From assembly GCA_034440635.1 (NCBI GenBank), contig JAOTON010002130.1:1441501-1505500 (forward strand): a stretch of 64,000 nt of DNA, in the 5' to 3' direction. The stretch is from Lepas anatifera (taxonomy: Eukaryota > Arthropoda > Thecostraca > Lepadidae). Positions within the stretch are counted from its first letter, which is position 1; each line of letters begins with the position of its first letter. The position numbers and the translations under genes are program-made. The notes beneath the pieces were generated by a model that saw only the letters and a list, made by a program, of their open reading frames with translations, was not told the DNA's origin and did not search any database. This document shows positions 44,587 to 57,295 of this stretch, piece by piece.

Positions 44587-47500
44587 GCCTGCAACACGAA
44601 CAAACAATACCGATAGCCTGCGCTGAAGTATACATCGAACCCGACCTCTCCCGGAATTCTGTCTGCTTCATTGCATATCATTGCGGTGGATATGAATGAC
44701 TGAGCTTACTCGCACTTTGGGCTAGTTCTGGCTATGATGGCGTATGTGAGCTTTCCCAAACTCTTCTCGAGAGTTCCATATCATTCCTGGGTGCAGACAG
44801 CTATGTCAACACTCGCACCCAATTCGCCTTTGAAGAGTGCAATATAATTTGTAGCTTCAACGATAGATTACGTTAGACGGCTTTTCCCGATTTATTTGCG
44901 CGTTATTGCGTGTCTTGGTTCACTATCGGGAAGATAGCAACATTGCGCCATCACAATTCAAATATTCTGGCGAGACCTTCAATTGGACTAGGGCCGACGG
45001 ATTCGTTGTTGCGCGTTAGAGTTGGGAAATCTGAGATGGTACTTGACATAGTCCAACGTAACGACGGATTCGTTGTTGCGCGTTAGAGTTGGGAAATCTG
45101 AGACGGTACTTGACATAGTCCAACGTATAGGAAGTTGATACACATTGCCGTGGCTGGGGTACCGGTGTACTAAATGTCGTGGCCCGTGGAACGCCCAGCA
45201 GTGAAGTGCAAGAACCCAATCCTCCAACATGGGGATGATAAGTGCCTTATACATGTCTATCACCTTGTTTTCATTGGAACCTGTATATTTGAATATACAT
45301 CACGTCACTTTTCAATAGTTTCTTAATCTAGCGTAGGTATATTTCCAGAAAATTCCTGGGTCACGTTATCACCACTCAGTGCAGAAATGGCTACGGACGA
45401 CTCAAATCGGGGAGCTCTAAAAGTAAGCCTACCACGTCTGAAAGCAAGTATATTGTTGGACTAACTCCATTTCAATAACCCTCTCCCACGCGATGTTGTC
45501 ATTTGCTCGGTGCCTGTCGGGTTTCCGACTCTCAAACAGTAACGAGTAAAGAAAAGATATGTATTCTGGCACCGTTGAGTTTTGGTTGGAACAGACTGAG
45601 CAATCCGCATGTGAACGTGAAGCTAAATTAAAATTATCATACTATTTTAACAAAGTGTTCATCAAATAGCCCAAGATCACATTTCGTTTATCGAATTATG
45701 ATGAGTAGCTTGAGAAAATCGTTACGATTACTTTTTCAGTATTTTGGCCTTCACATACGCACTGCTCGTTATGTCACCGTTCTTGCAATTTGGACCATCT
45801 CGCTGTCAGGGGCGTTGGACGGCCCAAAATGATTATTTCTGTAGACCATCTGAAAATAAATTGTTATTCTCAAAATCATTAAATTGTAGGCTCTTCTGCA
45901 GGGTCATGAAGAAAGCTTGGGCCTCTGACCTCTGAGAGGTCATATCTGACTGCATGTATGGACAAAATAGGTTTGAACATGAGGAAACTACATTTTGTTT
46001 CAACCCCCAATCGCTCAAAACAAAGATATTGCCTCTTGTCTTACCACACTGGTTTGTTCCAAGCATCTCGTGTAATCACGAATCTGGTAGCTTGCGCTTA
46101 CAATATGCAAGGTTGCCTGGCCGTGCCATTTTTTAAAAACATTTATCACGTGCCATGCACGGCCAGATGGAAAGTAATTATTTCATGGTTTTAAATAAGG
46201 TGCTGAGCCCCCTACTTCGAAGTTCAAAGCTTGCTGAAATTGATGTAAAGCGTGCTGAAATTTATGCACAGAGCTTTGGGTGAAATGAAATTTGACAATA
46301 GTGGCTTCTCGATATGTTCTCCAAACTGATATATCAGTTCAAAACCCATTATAAAAGCGGGACACTCCCTTTAATCAGGTTAACAGACTTGGGTCAATAG
46401 CGTTCCAGGAAGTTGTCATAAAACTTTCATTTGCATACCAATAAGATTAGATTATCATTGCAAATCGATTGATATGGACTAAATTAGGTCAGACATACCT
46501 ACAGGTCAGGTCATCCTTACATTTGGCCTAGTGTGGTCATGCCATACATTATTTGCTTTGCCGTAGCAAAATGAATCGAATAACGCCTAAAAACTGGTTC
46601 TAACTTAACGCGATCAGATGTTGAAGCCAAAAACCATTGTCTAATCTGTCACATTGTTTGAATTGCCATTACCTCAATATTGACCGAAGTCGAAAGATGA
46701 CCAATATAGTTTCTTCATCATTTCTTACGCGCTATCTATCACCGTTCGCGTTGTTTCCGCTATTCCGCATAGGAGCCAAGATCAATGGGTGTTCAAGTCC
46801 TCACCCACACACACACACACAATACTAAATAATTTTTGTGGCTTACAGACGCACCAACTGCCAGGGTGATACGGCAGCCGCCGGTTCGTGAACATGTGTC
46901 GGCTGAGCCCCCCCCTCAACACTGGGCCGAAGATGACACGGAGGCCCATTAAGGCGGGTGTTAAGATCAGGATAGTGCATGACAAGAGACTGTTCTTTTT
47001 ATGTTTAAAACTACGCAGCTAAACCTTCACGCAACCACATGGAAAAAAATTGGTAAGGCAAAAACGATTGTGAGTGAAAATTAATATTCATAATACTTGT
47101 GTTTCGTCTGCAAAGCGAGCAGAATAAAACCCAAAAAGCACACTATTTCGTCTTGTCGCCAAGAGCCTATCCTGAGATTAAGCACATCTGTTTGCATTTT
47201 GTGAACGCTGAGCCTTGGTAGGGGGGATGATAAATCTCAATGTTATCGATGCTCAGTTGCCACTTAACATGTGATTCTACATGAAAAATGAGAGCTATTG
47301 GTGGTTTTGTTATGGGTCTAGCTTTCAAAAACTTCGACCATCGGCAATTGAAAATTTTGCTTTCTGCCAGTCATTTCCAGTACCGACCAGGCGTCCAATC
47401 GGACCTGTCCTCTCAGTTTTTCGCAAATATTGGTGAGCCTCATTACACCGAAGATACAAAACTTTGCACATTTTCTAGTTGAACAATTTTTAAGCTTTTG

Positions 47501-48337
47501 AAAAAAATCGACATTTCAGGTCAAGTTACTGACTTATGACGTCATTATTTGACCCTTAAAGCCAATTTTGCTCTTCTAAAAGTAGTAGACTAAACCAGAG
47601 TGCAACTCGGCTGCTAGAAAAGCTAGATTTAATTTCTGCACATCATTCGAAAGCGCATGGAATAAAAAACCGGCATGCTGACCATAATTTTGAGGTCAGG
47701 TCAATAATGAGGCAACCAGAGGTCACCAACGTGCACCATTATCAAATACATTTATCTATATTTTCGAACAAAAGATACAGCATCCTTTTGCTTCATCACA
47801 GGACTTTTAATAGTATCAAATATGGCCTTGACAGGTCATTATTTGAACCTGACCCGAGGTCATTGATCTCAGCTCAGGGTCACGGTCAATACTAGGTCAT
47901 CCCGTGACCTTAGAAGGCCATGTCGCATATCATTCGACTCGTTGAGCTGAAACCGAAGCATTAATGCCGCCGGATATCTTCTAGATGTTCTGGTTTCCAA
48001 GTGATGCAATAAATATAAAATGGGTCGAGCCAGGCCCTTTTGATCTGCTGTGATATAGAGGAATGAGAGGAATATAGAGTATGAATTTTAACATCATGAG
48101 TAGTATAATATGACTTTATCAGTGACTTTAGATAGAAAAACATTGAGAAGAGCTATTGAGTAAAATTCAAGTACAATCTTTTGATGCAAAGCAACCCATT
48201 TCGAAGAAGTATGCCCTGCAAGTTCTTATCACACAGGTGAAAGATCCAAAGAAGGGAATACGATATATATATATATATTTTTAGTCACACATTACCTTGA
48301 ATCGTGATTACACACTTACACAGCCGACCAAAGAGCC
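44587..48337. other. Intergenic region with repeat remnants
   Basis: Holds a 67-bp tandem duplication (44996-45127), a Kolobok-like right end near 46290-46378 (gggacactccctTTAA), scattered AGGTCA-rich foldback remnants (46440-48010), a SINE-like piece at about 46845-46990 (minus) and short CA and TA runs (46805, 48265). No gene recognised. Confidence 0.45.
44996..45127. repeat. Tandem duplication, 67-bp unit, two copies
   Basis: Unit gacggattcgttgttgcgcg... repeated with very few differences (gagatgg/gagacgg). Confidence 0.9.
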
Positions 48338-51300
48338 TTAGGAGGCGATCACAAGTTTCTCGAGGCTGTCCCTGAAGGTAGAGTATTCCAGCGTCTGCCT
48401 GTCGCCCTTCTTCCCTAGGAAGACCTTGAGAGAGTCTCCAAACTCATCTGCCGTCTTGTCTCTCTGTCTTCCCTTCACATCACTCTTCCTGATCTTGAAG
48501 AGGGGATCACACTTCGGAAGCAGTGTGCTGGTGTCCCTGGCATATTGCACTTCCTCTTCATCCTCTGCTGCTTCGCCTTCACGTCTGCATTGCCCATGTC
48601 GGCGAGGAAGGTGTCCACCTCATCGCTGAGGTGAAGGGACCTCCCTCCTCTTTCAGCTTCTCCAGGGATCTTAACCTCTTCCTCTCCTCCTGCAGGGCCT
48701 TCTCCCTCTTCTCGTCTGACCCGTTCTTCATTTTCTCTTTCATAGACTTGGTCCAGGACAGCTCTACTTCCCTCTTAGCCTGGGCCGCATCCCGGTAGCC
48801 CCTAAAGCTGGGAGTGAGGCCGTCCTCAGCTCCTTGCACCTCTGGAGGATCAGCTGCCTGCTGACTGAGGCCAAGTGTTGAACCTTGTGAAGCCTGTAGT
48901 CTATCTTTCCGCAGGCCCGCTCTGCAGCCAGGTTATGGACTGGTGTTTGATCGATGTTGTGAGCCTGCTCCTCCACTGATATTGGGCTGGGAACTTCTTC
49001 TCATCTATGCCGTAGTCCCGGCGCTACCTGGCAAGGACCGTCCTCAGGTGAGGCAGCATGACACTGGCTAGCTTTATCACTTCATCCTTGTGCTCCCTGG
49101 CCACCCAGTGACGCCCTGCAGTACCCCCCCTGTAGCTAATCTTCACCCCTCCAGCAGCTCCTGCTTCACCCCCTCGAACTCCGGCTTGGCAAAGGTATAG
49201 AAGTTCTCAGATACTTCCTTCTCCATGCTGTGGTAGAGGCTTATGTAGAAGAGCTTGAGCTTGCTGTGAGTGGCCTCAGTGCTGATAGTGTGGGCATAGA
49301 AGGGCTCCACAAGATGCACACCCAGACAGGCGTACACTGCTAGGACGGGCTTCAGGTAGGGGAGCTCCATCACCTCCCTCACGAGGCAAGCCAGCCGGTT
49401 GTTTATGCTGGGATTGATGGAGAGGAAGTCCTGCAGGTGATCCCAGTGGTACAGCAGCACCGCCGCGGCCCTGGAGAGGCAGCCGAACCTGGAGTCCTTA
49501 TAACTGAACAGCACAGCCTGTGCCCCCTCTCCTCCAGGTACAACAGAAACTCCTTGTTCTTGTTCCAGGGTTTTGCGTTATACTCTGGCGCCACCAGCTT
49601 CAAGCACATGTCTGCTGCCTGGCCGGCCACGCTGCTGTTTTTGGTGTCTACGTCTAGGTCCACCATGAACCCGTGCACACACTTGTCTAGGTTCATCTCA
49701 GCCTCCACCAGCCTGGTCACCTGCAGGAAAGGAACAGGAAAGGAAACTGCATGCGGGAAAGGGAACAGATAATAGGTCATTCTTGTTGTCGTTGTCTTTG
49801 TCAAGTCCTCAGGATGCTTAAAGAGTGCGTGATATAGCACTTCAGCACTTCTATTGTGACATTTTATATCACTATTGTCGATGACATCCATCGCTATGGT
49901 CGGTCTTCAAAAATGATACTAGTGACTTAAAGCATATATGTTACAAAGCACCTGACCGTGACATGTACACATGTTTCGAAAATAATATATTCCAAGTTAC
50001 TTATGCCTATTGTTTGGTTCATATTAATCCATTCTATTACTATACCGTTATACTTCCAGCATGCCTGGAGACATAAGCAATAAGGAAAACGCTTATTCAA
50101 AAGGATACTTCACGGTTCCTGTTTCTGATGTCAATGTCAACTTTGTTACGGACAAACCTTGTTCATGGCGCCGGCCAGGCCCAGGGTGGTGTGGCTGCCA
50201 CAGAACAGCTGCCCTGCAGGTTTGTCCAGGTCGTACGCCTCCTGCAGAACCTCCGACAGTCCTTTGTTGTGCTCGGTGGAGTCGGTCATATGGGTGTCAA
50301 TTAGCTTGTACACCTCCCCACTAGATACGCCTCTCACCGTGCCCACTAGGGTGAGCGCCATGTCCACCTGTATGGCCACATCCTCAGTTGTCTCCCCGTC
50401 TATGGAAAGGATGGGGAGGGGAAAGGGGGCATCTCTGCCGATGTGTATCCCCTGAGCAGCAAACTGCCCAACTCCTTTCTTGGTTGTGGAGTCAGTGAAG
50501 TGGGTGAGAGGCCTGTTCTCCCCTTCCCCTTCACTAGCTCGTCGAGCATCAGGTCCAGGTCCTGAGCCTCCTGCTGTCTCAGAGCTTCTCGGATGTTTGA
50601 TTTTGCAGGCATTGTGTTTGCGTCGAAGCTTTCATCTCCTCCTTAGCCACCTTCCATTTTCTATTAAACAATGTGTTCCCCACCTCCACGACAGCTTTGG
50701 CAGCTTCCTCCAGAGATAGCCCCTCCCCGCAGAGATTCCCGACAGCTATGTACACATCGTCCCTTACTTTCCTTTCACTCTTCCGGATATATCTGTACTT
50801 TCTGGCATTTTATCACTCTCATCTACGATAGAAGTATCAAGGATTTTCTTTCTCTTCCCAGCTTCTTTGTCTCGAGCCTTCACTCCTTCTCTGTCAGCAT
50901 TCTCAGTCAGAGAAACTTGAGGATCTGTCCTAGCCTTCTTAGCAGCAGTACTCTCTTCATCACTGCTGGTCAAGCTTCCATCCTCCATCAGCATCCCTTC
51001 TATGGCGGAGATGGGCTGGTAGAGAAATTGCCTGTCTCTCTGCTCCCTGTATGCTTCCAGCCTCCCCTTGCCCTCTGCCTTCTCATCATGGCCTCGTGCC
51101 AAACTGGGTCCACCTCTCTCCCGCACTCCATTTTTCTCTCCGTCCTCTGGTCCTCGTAATAAAGTTCCTCCATCTTTCCCATAGTCACTCCCCACTCCTC
51201 CTCTACCTTCTTCTTCTTCTCCAAGTCTTCTTCGCCATTGGCTTTCCGGGGAAGATGTCGTACAAGTGGTCCTTTCCGTACACTATCTCCTTGTAGTCAT

Positions 51301-51672
51301 TCACTACCTTACTCTCCCTTCCATCTTTGAGCCGTTTGGACCCATCCAGAGCCAGCCTAAGCAGTTCTCCCAGCTTTCGTTTCAGGGTTCCCATGGAGAC
51401 ACACGGTATGGTATCATGATACCACTTAGCATAGACTACCTTGGCCACCTCTTTCACACCACTCTCCTTGGTGCGACCAGACCCCCTCGAGCAGTGTGGA
51501 ACCTCAGCATACCCATCACACTGGCAAGAGTGGGCAGCTTACTGGAGGGCTGGTAGGTCTGCATTTTCGGGAAAGCAAGGTCCAGGTCAAACACCGGGCC
51601 GTCGGAGCGAAGATGAACCATGCCAGTTCCCTTGCTGGGGCCAGATGAGGCTCCTCTTTCACGCTTAGACAT
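48338..51672 (-). pseudogene. Decayed copy of a transposon-like, intron-containing invertebrate protein family
   Basis: Minus-strand frames in order, with breaks: start MSKRERGASSGPSKGTG at 51672; KEVAKVVYAKWYHDTIPCVS; a Lys/Glu-rich linker; PAKSNIREALRQQEAQDLDL; SIDGETTEDVAIQVDMALTL; DTHMTDSTEHNKG; FCGSHTTLGLAGAMNK. An intron follows (donor gtttgt, acceptor ttcctgcag at about 49722-50154). Then VDLDVDTKNSSVAGQAADMC; DSRFGCLSRAAAVLLYHW; EATHSKLKLFYISLYHS; LEKLVIAS* at 48338. At least six frameshifts, several at G or T runs. I recognise the style of a multicopy uncharacterised family of marine invertebrates; a DDE-type transposase origin is only inference. Confidence 0.65.
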
Positions 51673-52880
51673 ATTGTCTTCGTTGCAATGAACGTGAAAT
51701 CATATAGAAATAACTACTTCTGGAAGCCCCTGCAGATACAAAAAAACATCAGTTGGTTCCCAACCCCTTATATCAAGTCAAGTTAATGCATTAACATTCA
51801 TTTGTAGAACATACCAACACTCCAACAGGACTCTCCCGGTACCCGTCACCTTCTGGGGGGGCAAGGCCGGGAGGTCAGGTCGCAGGGTGGGCTTGATGTA
51901 AGGTCAAAGGCATATATTACCCCAACAAAACAATAGCATGCATAACATGAATATACTAGGCCAAATGGTCTCCATGGTACCAAATCATTGTTATTATGCG
52001 TTTAATTTAATTTCTTCAAACACCCTCACACAATTTTGTTTACCATTGGTGACCTCTGCTGACAGCCATGGACCTTACCGGACATATGTTTGCGGCATGT
52101 CTAGAATTTCTAAGAGCGAGCTTAATTTCCACTTCGAAACAAATCACTATGCATGGGCATAGAAATGACGTCATAACTAAGTGACCTGACCTGACCTAGC
52201 TAGGTATTTTTTTGTAAAAAAAGTTTTAAAATGTGTCAGGAACAGATACGCAGACTGCCATTGCCATGATACAACTACTTTTGGAAGTGTTTGCGAGAAA
52301 ACTGAGAGTAGCGGGTCCAATGGAACACTCAGTAGGTGCCGGAAAACAAGCGTTAGAGACGAAATTTTCACTTGCCCATGGTCGAAGTTTTTTTGGAAGG
52401 TAGAACAATTTCTTTTGCACCCAAAGTCTCCATTTGAACCCTAGAATCACCTCCTGAGTGGCAAGTTGTCTATTCCAAAATTGTTTTTCACCATCATTAT
52501 CATCCCCCTAGCCTTGGTCACATTATGTTACTTAAAGGTAAATTAAGCAGTTTTGTTCCATTAATTTCTCGAAATCGAATGCAACAATTCACCGGGAGTC
52601 AAAAACATTTTCTGTGCCGGTCTCTTGTCGTCTGTATACTTGTGCATACCGCAATTTTATCGGTATGGGTGTGTGATTTGCCTATGCTAATTTCACCGTA
52701 CCTTCACTACAGGATTATCCATGGAGATGTCGTGGGTACTTTGCCCGCTAATAGACCCGCAGCTGTCGTGCTTTATTCGGGCGTTGCTGCTAGTTCTGTC
52801 TGGTCCAGGGCACCGAAGAGTGAGGTTATTGCTGTATCAAGGTGACGCTGATCTCCCCCGAGGGCGGTGAGCACCGCTCC
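51673..52880. other. Intergenic sequence
   Basis: Weak foldback-family remnants (gtgacctgacctgacctag near 52180). No gene evidence. Confidence 0.4.
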
Positions 52881-52885
52881 ACGAC

Positions 52886-53541
52886 GCCTCATTGCAGCTG
52901 GGACACCAAAACACGACGCCTCACTGCAGCTGGGACACCAAAACACGACGCCTCACTGCAGCTGGGACACCAAAACACGACGCCTCACTGTAGCTGGGAC
53001 ACCAAAACACGACGGCCCACTGCAGGTGGGACACCAAAACAAAAGGCCTCACTGCAGCTGGGACACCAAAACACGACGGCTCAATGCAGCTGGGACACCA
53101 AAACACGACGGCTCACTGCAGCTGGGACACCAAAACACGACGGCCCACTGCAGGTGGGACACCAAAACAAAACGGCCCGCCGCAGCTGGGACACCAAAAC
53201 AAAACGGCCCGCCGCAGCTGGGACACCAAAACAAAACGGCCCGCCGCAGCTGGGACACCAAAACAAAACGGCCCGCCGCAGCTGGGACACCAAAACACGA
53301 CGGCCCACTGCAGGTGGGACACCAAAACACGACTCCTCACTGCAGCTGGGACACCAAAACACGACGGCTCACTGCAGCTGGGACACCAAAACACGACGGC
53401 TCACTACAGCTGGGACACCAAAACACGACGGCCCGCCGCAGCTGGGACACCAAAACAAAAGGCCTCACTGCAGCTGGGACACCAAAACACGACGCCTCAC
53501 TGCAGCTGGGATACCAAAACACAAAGGCTCACTGTAGCTGG
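52886..53541. repeat. 32-bp minisatellite (CTGCAGCTGGGACACCAAAA type)
   Basis: About 20 units of ctcactgcagctgggacacc + aaaacacgacgg. Open frames exist in several frames of both strands because three units make 96 nt without a stop; none is coding. Confidence 0.95.
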
Positions 53542-53784
53542 GGGTGGGACATGGCATTAACTCCGAAGGCTCGTTTCAGCTAGAGATGGCAGGGGACAGT
53601 GCAATAGGTGACGATTTTTCTGTCCATGAAGTGCTCATTTCATAAAAAACGAAATGTGTGTTCACATAGTAAAAGAACAAACCCAGCACTGTTGGAAAAT
53701 TATCAATACCAGAGAACCAAAGAAGGATGGAAGGATGGTCTTATGTCCTCTGGAGAGTTTCCCTTCGAATTTCGTCGAGGATCG

Positions 53785-53967
53785 TCGATGATCAAATGAT
53801 TTCTCGGGTTTAACGACTGCCAAGGTTGTGCGGCGTCAGAAACCCTCACCCTGTTGAGAAGGATTTGGAGGATCAGATCAACTTATTCAAAAGCTCTGCC
53901 AAGACTTGAACCCGAGACCGGTGGCTTAGAAGACAGGAATGCTATCCACTAAGCCACCCATCCCCCT
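53785..53967 (-). mobile_element. tRNA-derived SINE, minus strand
   Basis: 11-bp target duplication GTCGAGGATCG (53774-53784 and 53968-53978). Minus-strand head GGGGATGGGTGGCTTAGTGG and B box GGGTTCAAGTC, body related to the copy at 21418 (gtttaacgac at the 3' end). Confidence 0.88.
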
Positions 53968-53978
53968 GTCGAGGATCG

Positions 53979-55896
53979 ACTCGTGACCTGACCGTTCTCG
54001 GAAGTGATAGGTAAGGTAACTATATCACAGTAATGTAGAGGTGTTCAGTCAGAACGATGACCACCAAAGGAGTAAAAAAGTGGGATAAAAATTACACCCT
54101 TTCGAAATCAGCCCTCCGTTTCGGGCAAAGTATATTAGGTCTTAGTTTACACATGCCTTACGAAAGATGCAACGTTTAGAATGTAAAACAATCTACAATA
54201 AACCAAAAGGATTGTTCTAAAACTTCAAAAAGATGTATAAAACGCTCATTAAATCCCAGCAGTATCAGCGGCTGGAGGGAATGCCCCGCTACACATTCCG
54301 GTGGGGACTTTCATCTTTTCCATATTCCCCACCAACAGCCCGCAGTTCGTAATTTGCGTACGAACCTCCTTTTGTTTTGCGGACCTGCCTTCTGCTAGCG
54401 TTTTGGGAGTGGTGCTGGGCTACCCGCCGCTGGAGGGAAGGCTTCAGGAGAGGCGGCCCTCAGTCCGTCACGCCCCGCAGTACGCGGTGGTCGGCAACAG
54501 TCACCCAGCGACAGACAGCTGAGTGTACAATGTCTCCAGTCTCTGTTCGCCTTCGAGTCAGACCAATACGCGCTCCAAACACCGGATGTGCTTCAGACGA
54601 GCAGGCGCCCTACCGAGCCAACGACAGAGATATAGAAGTTGTTGAACAGCCATTTGGCAGATTAATTATAAAAGGTACACAAGGACAAATGGATATTAAA
54701 TGTATTAAAACAAATCAAACATACGGACGCGTTTCGATTCTTCCCTAGCGTATGTTTGAAAGCGTGGACACTGGACCTGTCTGTCAACAAATACAGTTTT
54801 ATTGGCACTCACGTGAGGCTAAACGTAAAGAATATTTACCAATGTGTTTGATATCGTGAAGTCCCCTCTTTTGGAGCTTATATTTTCTTTTTTCAGTCAG
54901 GGCCGAATCCAAAAACTGTCTTCCCTTTTTTGATAGGCCTCTATGAAGAATTCTGCATTTCTCCAGTTCGGTAAGTGTTTATATTGTTCGGAGTGTATGA
55001 CAAATAAGCTGGTAGTTCTATGACTTCTCAGGTCTGATTTGTGTTCATAAATTGGGGTTTGCAGGCCGTGATACGTTTCCCCGTAGTAGGATCTGGTGCA
55101 GTTATTAGATATTGCAGTGTGGGTCTCAGCGGCTTCAGCGGGATCCGCCGTAGTTCACCAGCCCCACAGAGGACCCACCACATACCGGCGTTCTTATTTA
55201 CAACACAGCCCCTGATTCGGAATAACGCCCCCCCCGCAGCTTATTCGTTTTCGTGTTTAACTTTTTGTCAAGGGCCTGCATCGTACCCAGTAATATCTTA
55301 CAGCACATGTACTGTGATCTGAAGGAGAAAAATGCGCAAGCATGCGTGCACGTGCACATGTCTAAAATCTAGAGCCGAGTGCAGATTTCGCTTTCCAAAC
55401 ATTACAATGTCGAAAGGGACAGGTAAAGGCCGGCCCAACAACGTAACAACGGTCAGGGGCGGCGAGGAAGACATTCGCAAGTTGAAGGCAAGAGGTTTCA
55501 GAAACACTTTCCACGGGCACTTCTGAGAGATTCTAAGCTGGAAAAAATAAATTCACCGCACACCTGTTTCATTACCGGAAGCACAGCATCGTCCGCAGCA
55601 CCTTTGACCCTCGAGCGCCCGGCCCGGCTTTAACCACGCCGCTGGCACGGGTACAAAGCCGAGTCGGGGCGCCGCCCCCGCCGCCGCCGCCGACAGAAGG
55701 GCGGCAGATCGCTGCCGACATCCGCCGAGCGGAGCAGTCCGTCTGTAGCTGGCCTACAGGACGGCGGCAGGGACTGGTACAGCGCCCCGGTGGCCCCTCC
55801 CACACCACAGCCGTGCCTCTAGAGTGAGCTGTGGACAGTAATCACCGGCGCTGGACGCTCCCATTTGTTCCCCCAACTACCAAATCTGACACAAAA
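53979..55896. other. Region upstream of the spondin-type gene
   Basis: Two GC-rich patches (54400-54520 and 55600-55830) give open frames without family signatures. The second, directly before the ATG at 55897, is CpG-rich and may include the promoter and 5' UTR; no TATA box is obvious. A small frame at 55404-55526 (SKGTGKGRPNNVTTVRGG...) followed by aataaa at 55545 could be a short transcript, but nothing else supports it. Confidence 0.35.
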
Positions 55897-56101
55897 ATGG
55901 GTCGGCTGGTCCTGGCCCTTGTCCTCCTCATTGGACTGTTACACGTTTCACTTGTCTCGGCCGGCAAGCACGCCAAGGAGTCGTGCACACCCAACAAGAT
56001 CGTCGTCTACAAGGCGGTCATCAACACCTTCTGGTCCAAACAGAAGTTTCCGAAACAGTATCCGCTTTGGCGTCCGCCCGCCCAGTTCTCCAAGTTCCTC
56101 G
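55897..56101 (+). CDS. First coding exon of a secreted spondin-domain protein
   Basis: The ATG at 55897 has a good context (cacaaaATGG). It is followed by a signal peptide of about 22 residues (MGRLVLALVLLIGLLHVSLV, ending SAG), then C-T-P-N-K-I-V-V-Y and the spondin_N hallmarks FWSKQKFPKQYPLWRPPAQF and SKFLG. The donor GTTCCTCG|gtaagt ends in phase 1. Spondin domains occur at the N-terminus of extracellular matrix and adhesion proteins. The arthropod-type wording W-S-x-x-x-FPKxYPxWRPxAQ supports an arthropod source. Exon 2 (expected to begin with an S-H motif) is not found in the window, so the first intron exceeds 7.8 kb. Confidence 0.85.
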
Positions 56102-57120
56102 GTAAGTGGAATTTCAGCGCCCCGTGTGTCTCTGCTCTGTATATCATTGTGAAATGTTTTTTTATAGTCTGTGCATCTTCTGTTTTATATTCTCCGATTT
56201 CGGGGAGAGCTGAGCGCTGTGTGATTATTTTTTAACAGCCAACCCTATCTTTCGTAATGTATCCTTTACATTACAAATATTACTTTTGACAACTTTTTTG
56301 TACTGGTAGTGGCCAGAGTGAGCTGAAATCCTTCTCATCAGTAAAAATGCCTACAAGGAACGGCCACGCAGCTCCAGTTTTCACTTGTACATATAACTGC
56401 TCCGTTAAAGGAGTTTGCATGGTGGAGGTCTCTATCCATGCTTAACAAGTTTCCCATCATGAGCTCGCATTTTCACCATGCAAACATAGATATGACTAGA
56501 AATTTTTGAACATTATTTTTACCTGTATGATATGGTGCTATCTTCAATGGGAAACCAAAACACCCTGGTCCCGTTCCAAAAACATTCTGATTAATGGGAC
56601 AACTATCTTTCTTTTCTAATTAAAATCATCAACTTACAGACGGAATTATTGTCATTTGATGCAGAATTAATCTTACATGAGGCGGGATGGGAAACAGATT
56701 TCAGAAATATATTCGTTTTCTCAACGTGTACACAATTCGACGAGATAAGGAAGTCTTTTCTCACAAGAAAATGTCATAAGAAGTCTATCGTGGGAGGAAA
56801 TAATTATCCCAAACTCACAAAATTTCTAGATTAAGCCCAAAACTGTGATACTAAACCGTGTTGAATGGCTGACTTGCACATGAATGGGAACCAGGCATTT
56901 TAGAAGAAAACGAAAAGACCAGGAGTAAAATATCTAAGGCTTTGATTTCTTACATTTTTCCCGCTGTATTAGCAAGATCGAATATTTTCTGACCTCTGCC
57001 GATATATGTGATTTCATGACAAATCCTAAAACTCAGTTGCATTTACAATGTCATGGCATGATGGCCCAGTCCATTCAAGAGATGATTATGTTGTTATTTT
57101 CCTTGAATAGAGAACTAATT

Positions 57121-57295
57121 TTGATAATAATTGTTTGTGTTTAACGTACACCTGCTGTTAAGAGTAAGCGGTGTTGCCCTTCCACCAGCCCTGCTTGCAT
57201 TCTTTTGTGATGCTTGCTCAGAAAACGCTCTGGTACCTAAATCCGCGGGCTGGGGCTCGGGAGACTGGTAAAATATCTACTGCGCCACGCGCCCC
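57121..57295 (-). mobile_element. tRNA-derived SINE, minus strand
   Basis: Minus-strand head begins GGGGCGCGTGGCGCAGTAG; the 3' end reads gtgtttaac with an ATT-type tail. Flanking AATAGAGAACTAATT and AATAGTGAACTATTC form an imperfect target duplication. Confidence 0.75.

Noticed and set aside
52842..53583. Repeat protein-like frames (TPKHDGSLQLGHQN)
   Set aside because: 32-bp minisatellite open in several frames at once, so not coding.
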